NCBI RefSeq assembly: GCF_013403875.1
Contig: NZ_JACBNX010000008.1
Span: forward strand, 62,001-126,000
Length of the DNA: 64,000 nt
From: Burkholderia guangdongensis
Lineage (GTDB): Bacteria; Pseudomonadota; Gammaproteobacteria; Burkholderiales; Burkholderiaceae
Direction: 5' to 3'
Below the pieces are notes generated by a model. It was not told the origin of the DNA. It did not search any database and worked only from the letters and a program-made list of their open reading frames with translations. A program made the translations under genes and the position numbers. The number at the start of each line of letters is the position of its first letter. Positions within the stretch are counted from its first letter, which is position 1. This document shows positions 63,547-64,000 of the stretch, in pieces.

Positions 63547-63984
63547 TCAGGACTCGCTGATCCGCCGAATCAGGGGGATGGCGGCGACCAGCGCTTGCAA
63601 TTCCGCCGGATCGAGTCGTGCCGTGGCGGCGACGAGCCAGTCCCGCTTGGCGATGCGGCGCTGGCGCCGCTCTTCGACACCCTTCTCCGTCAACCCGAAC
63701 AGAACCTGGCGTCCGTCCGTCGGGTGGGGCTGGCGGTGGACCAGTCCTTCCTGCTCGAGGCCCGCGAGAATGGTTCCCATCGACTGCGGCTTCATGGATT
63801 CCGCGCGCGCCAGATCCGCGGTCGTCATCGCGCCGTCTCGTTCCAGGCGCGCCAGCGTGCCCATCTGCGAAAGGTTCAGTTCGCTCGGATTGGCCTCCGA
63901 GCGCAGGCGCCGAACGAACTGCCCGACCGCGAGCGTCAGGTCGGCAACCACGGCGTCCAGTGAGGAATCAGGAGCAGCATTCAT
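63547..63984 (-). CDS. MarR-family transcriptional regulator
   Basis: 145 aa, winged HTH. Core LNLSQMGTLARLERDGAMTT then MKPQSMGTILAGLEQEGLV and the wing RQPHPTDGRQVLFGLTEKG. Start taken at ATG 63984; a GTG nine bases earlier is an alternative, as AGGA lies between them. It heads the MarR-hydrolase-transporter unit and probably represses it until a phenolic-type ligand is present; a promoter or operator should lie beyond the right edge. Confidence 0.88.
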   Translation of the reverse strand: MNAAPDSSLDAVVADLTLAVGQFVRRLRSEANPSELNLSQMGTLARLERDGAMTTADLARAESMKPQSMGTILAGLEQEGLVHRQPHPTDGRQVLFGLTEKGVEERRQRRIAKRDWLVAATARLDPAELQALVAAIPLIRRISES

Positions 63985-64000
63985 GTCCTGCACAATAGCG

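Overview
The window is about 66-68% GC, densely coded, and reads as a chromosome-1 segment of a Burkholderia, most likely of the Burkholderia cepacia complex. Reasons: beta-proteobacterial gene orders (isc cluster, aceE-aceF-lpdA with a lipoyl-bearing E3, glnA-ntrB-ntrC), a phasin gene, and strongly GC-ending codons. Species cannot be fixed from sequence alone.

Layout. 0-4 kb: iron-sulfur assembly operon iscR-iscS-iscU-iscA-hscB-hscA (minus strand, hscA cut by the left edge) behind two tandem IscR boxes. 4-8.2 kb: low-molecular-weight phosphatase, a small membrane protein, lutA-lutB (no lutC beside them) and a divergent IclR regulator. 8.4-10.8 kb: PbpG-type endopeptidase, then a phasin with a palindrome-flanked promoter. 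10.9-17.3 kb: pyruvate dehydrogenase complex aceE-aceF-lpdA, with a hairpin repeat between aceF and lpdA. 17.6-20.8 kb: FixLJ-like two-component system. 21-25.7 kb: folD, a 10 x 12 bp minisatellite, an M3 oligopeptidase and SOS-controlled dinB. 25.8-26.8 kb: a small lower-GC cassette (STM2901-like, DUF1493, a 22-codon ORF) ending at initiator tRNA-Met. 26.9-32.5 kb: exonuclease III, ntrC, ntrB, glnA with a sigma-54/NtrC-type control region. 32.5-43 kb: rhodanese, molybdopterin-binding-domain protein, EI24 protein, fatty acid hydroxylase-type protein, beta-propeller, HrpA helicase with two in-frame VNTRs, argA, yggX. 43-48.5 kb: MFS transporter, CoA-transferase and acyl-CoA dehydrogenase with a divergent LysR regulator. 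48.6-53.4 kb: accessory stretch after tRNA-Val(CAC), holding an orphan DUF1016 nuclease, lipoproteins, an SRAP protein lacking part of its core, and a small unknown protein. 53.6-64 kb: a repeat-rich autotransporter, a two-subunit molybdenum oxidoreductase (IorAB type), and a MarR/cysteine hydrolase/DHA2 efflux operon.

Most of the window is conserved housekeeping. The accessory parts are 25.8-26.7, 48.7-53.4 and 53.6-58.4 kb. No complete mobile element, integrase, transposase or CRISPR array was seen. The best candidates for something little described are the SRAP protein with a deleted core next to its overlapping 94-aa partner, the STM2901/DUF1493 cassette, and the 131-aa HGT-motif protein.
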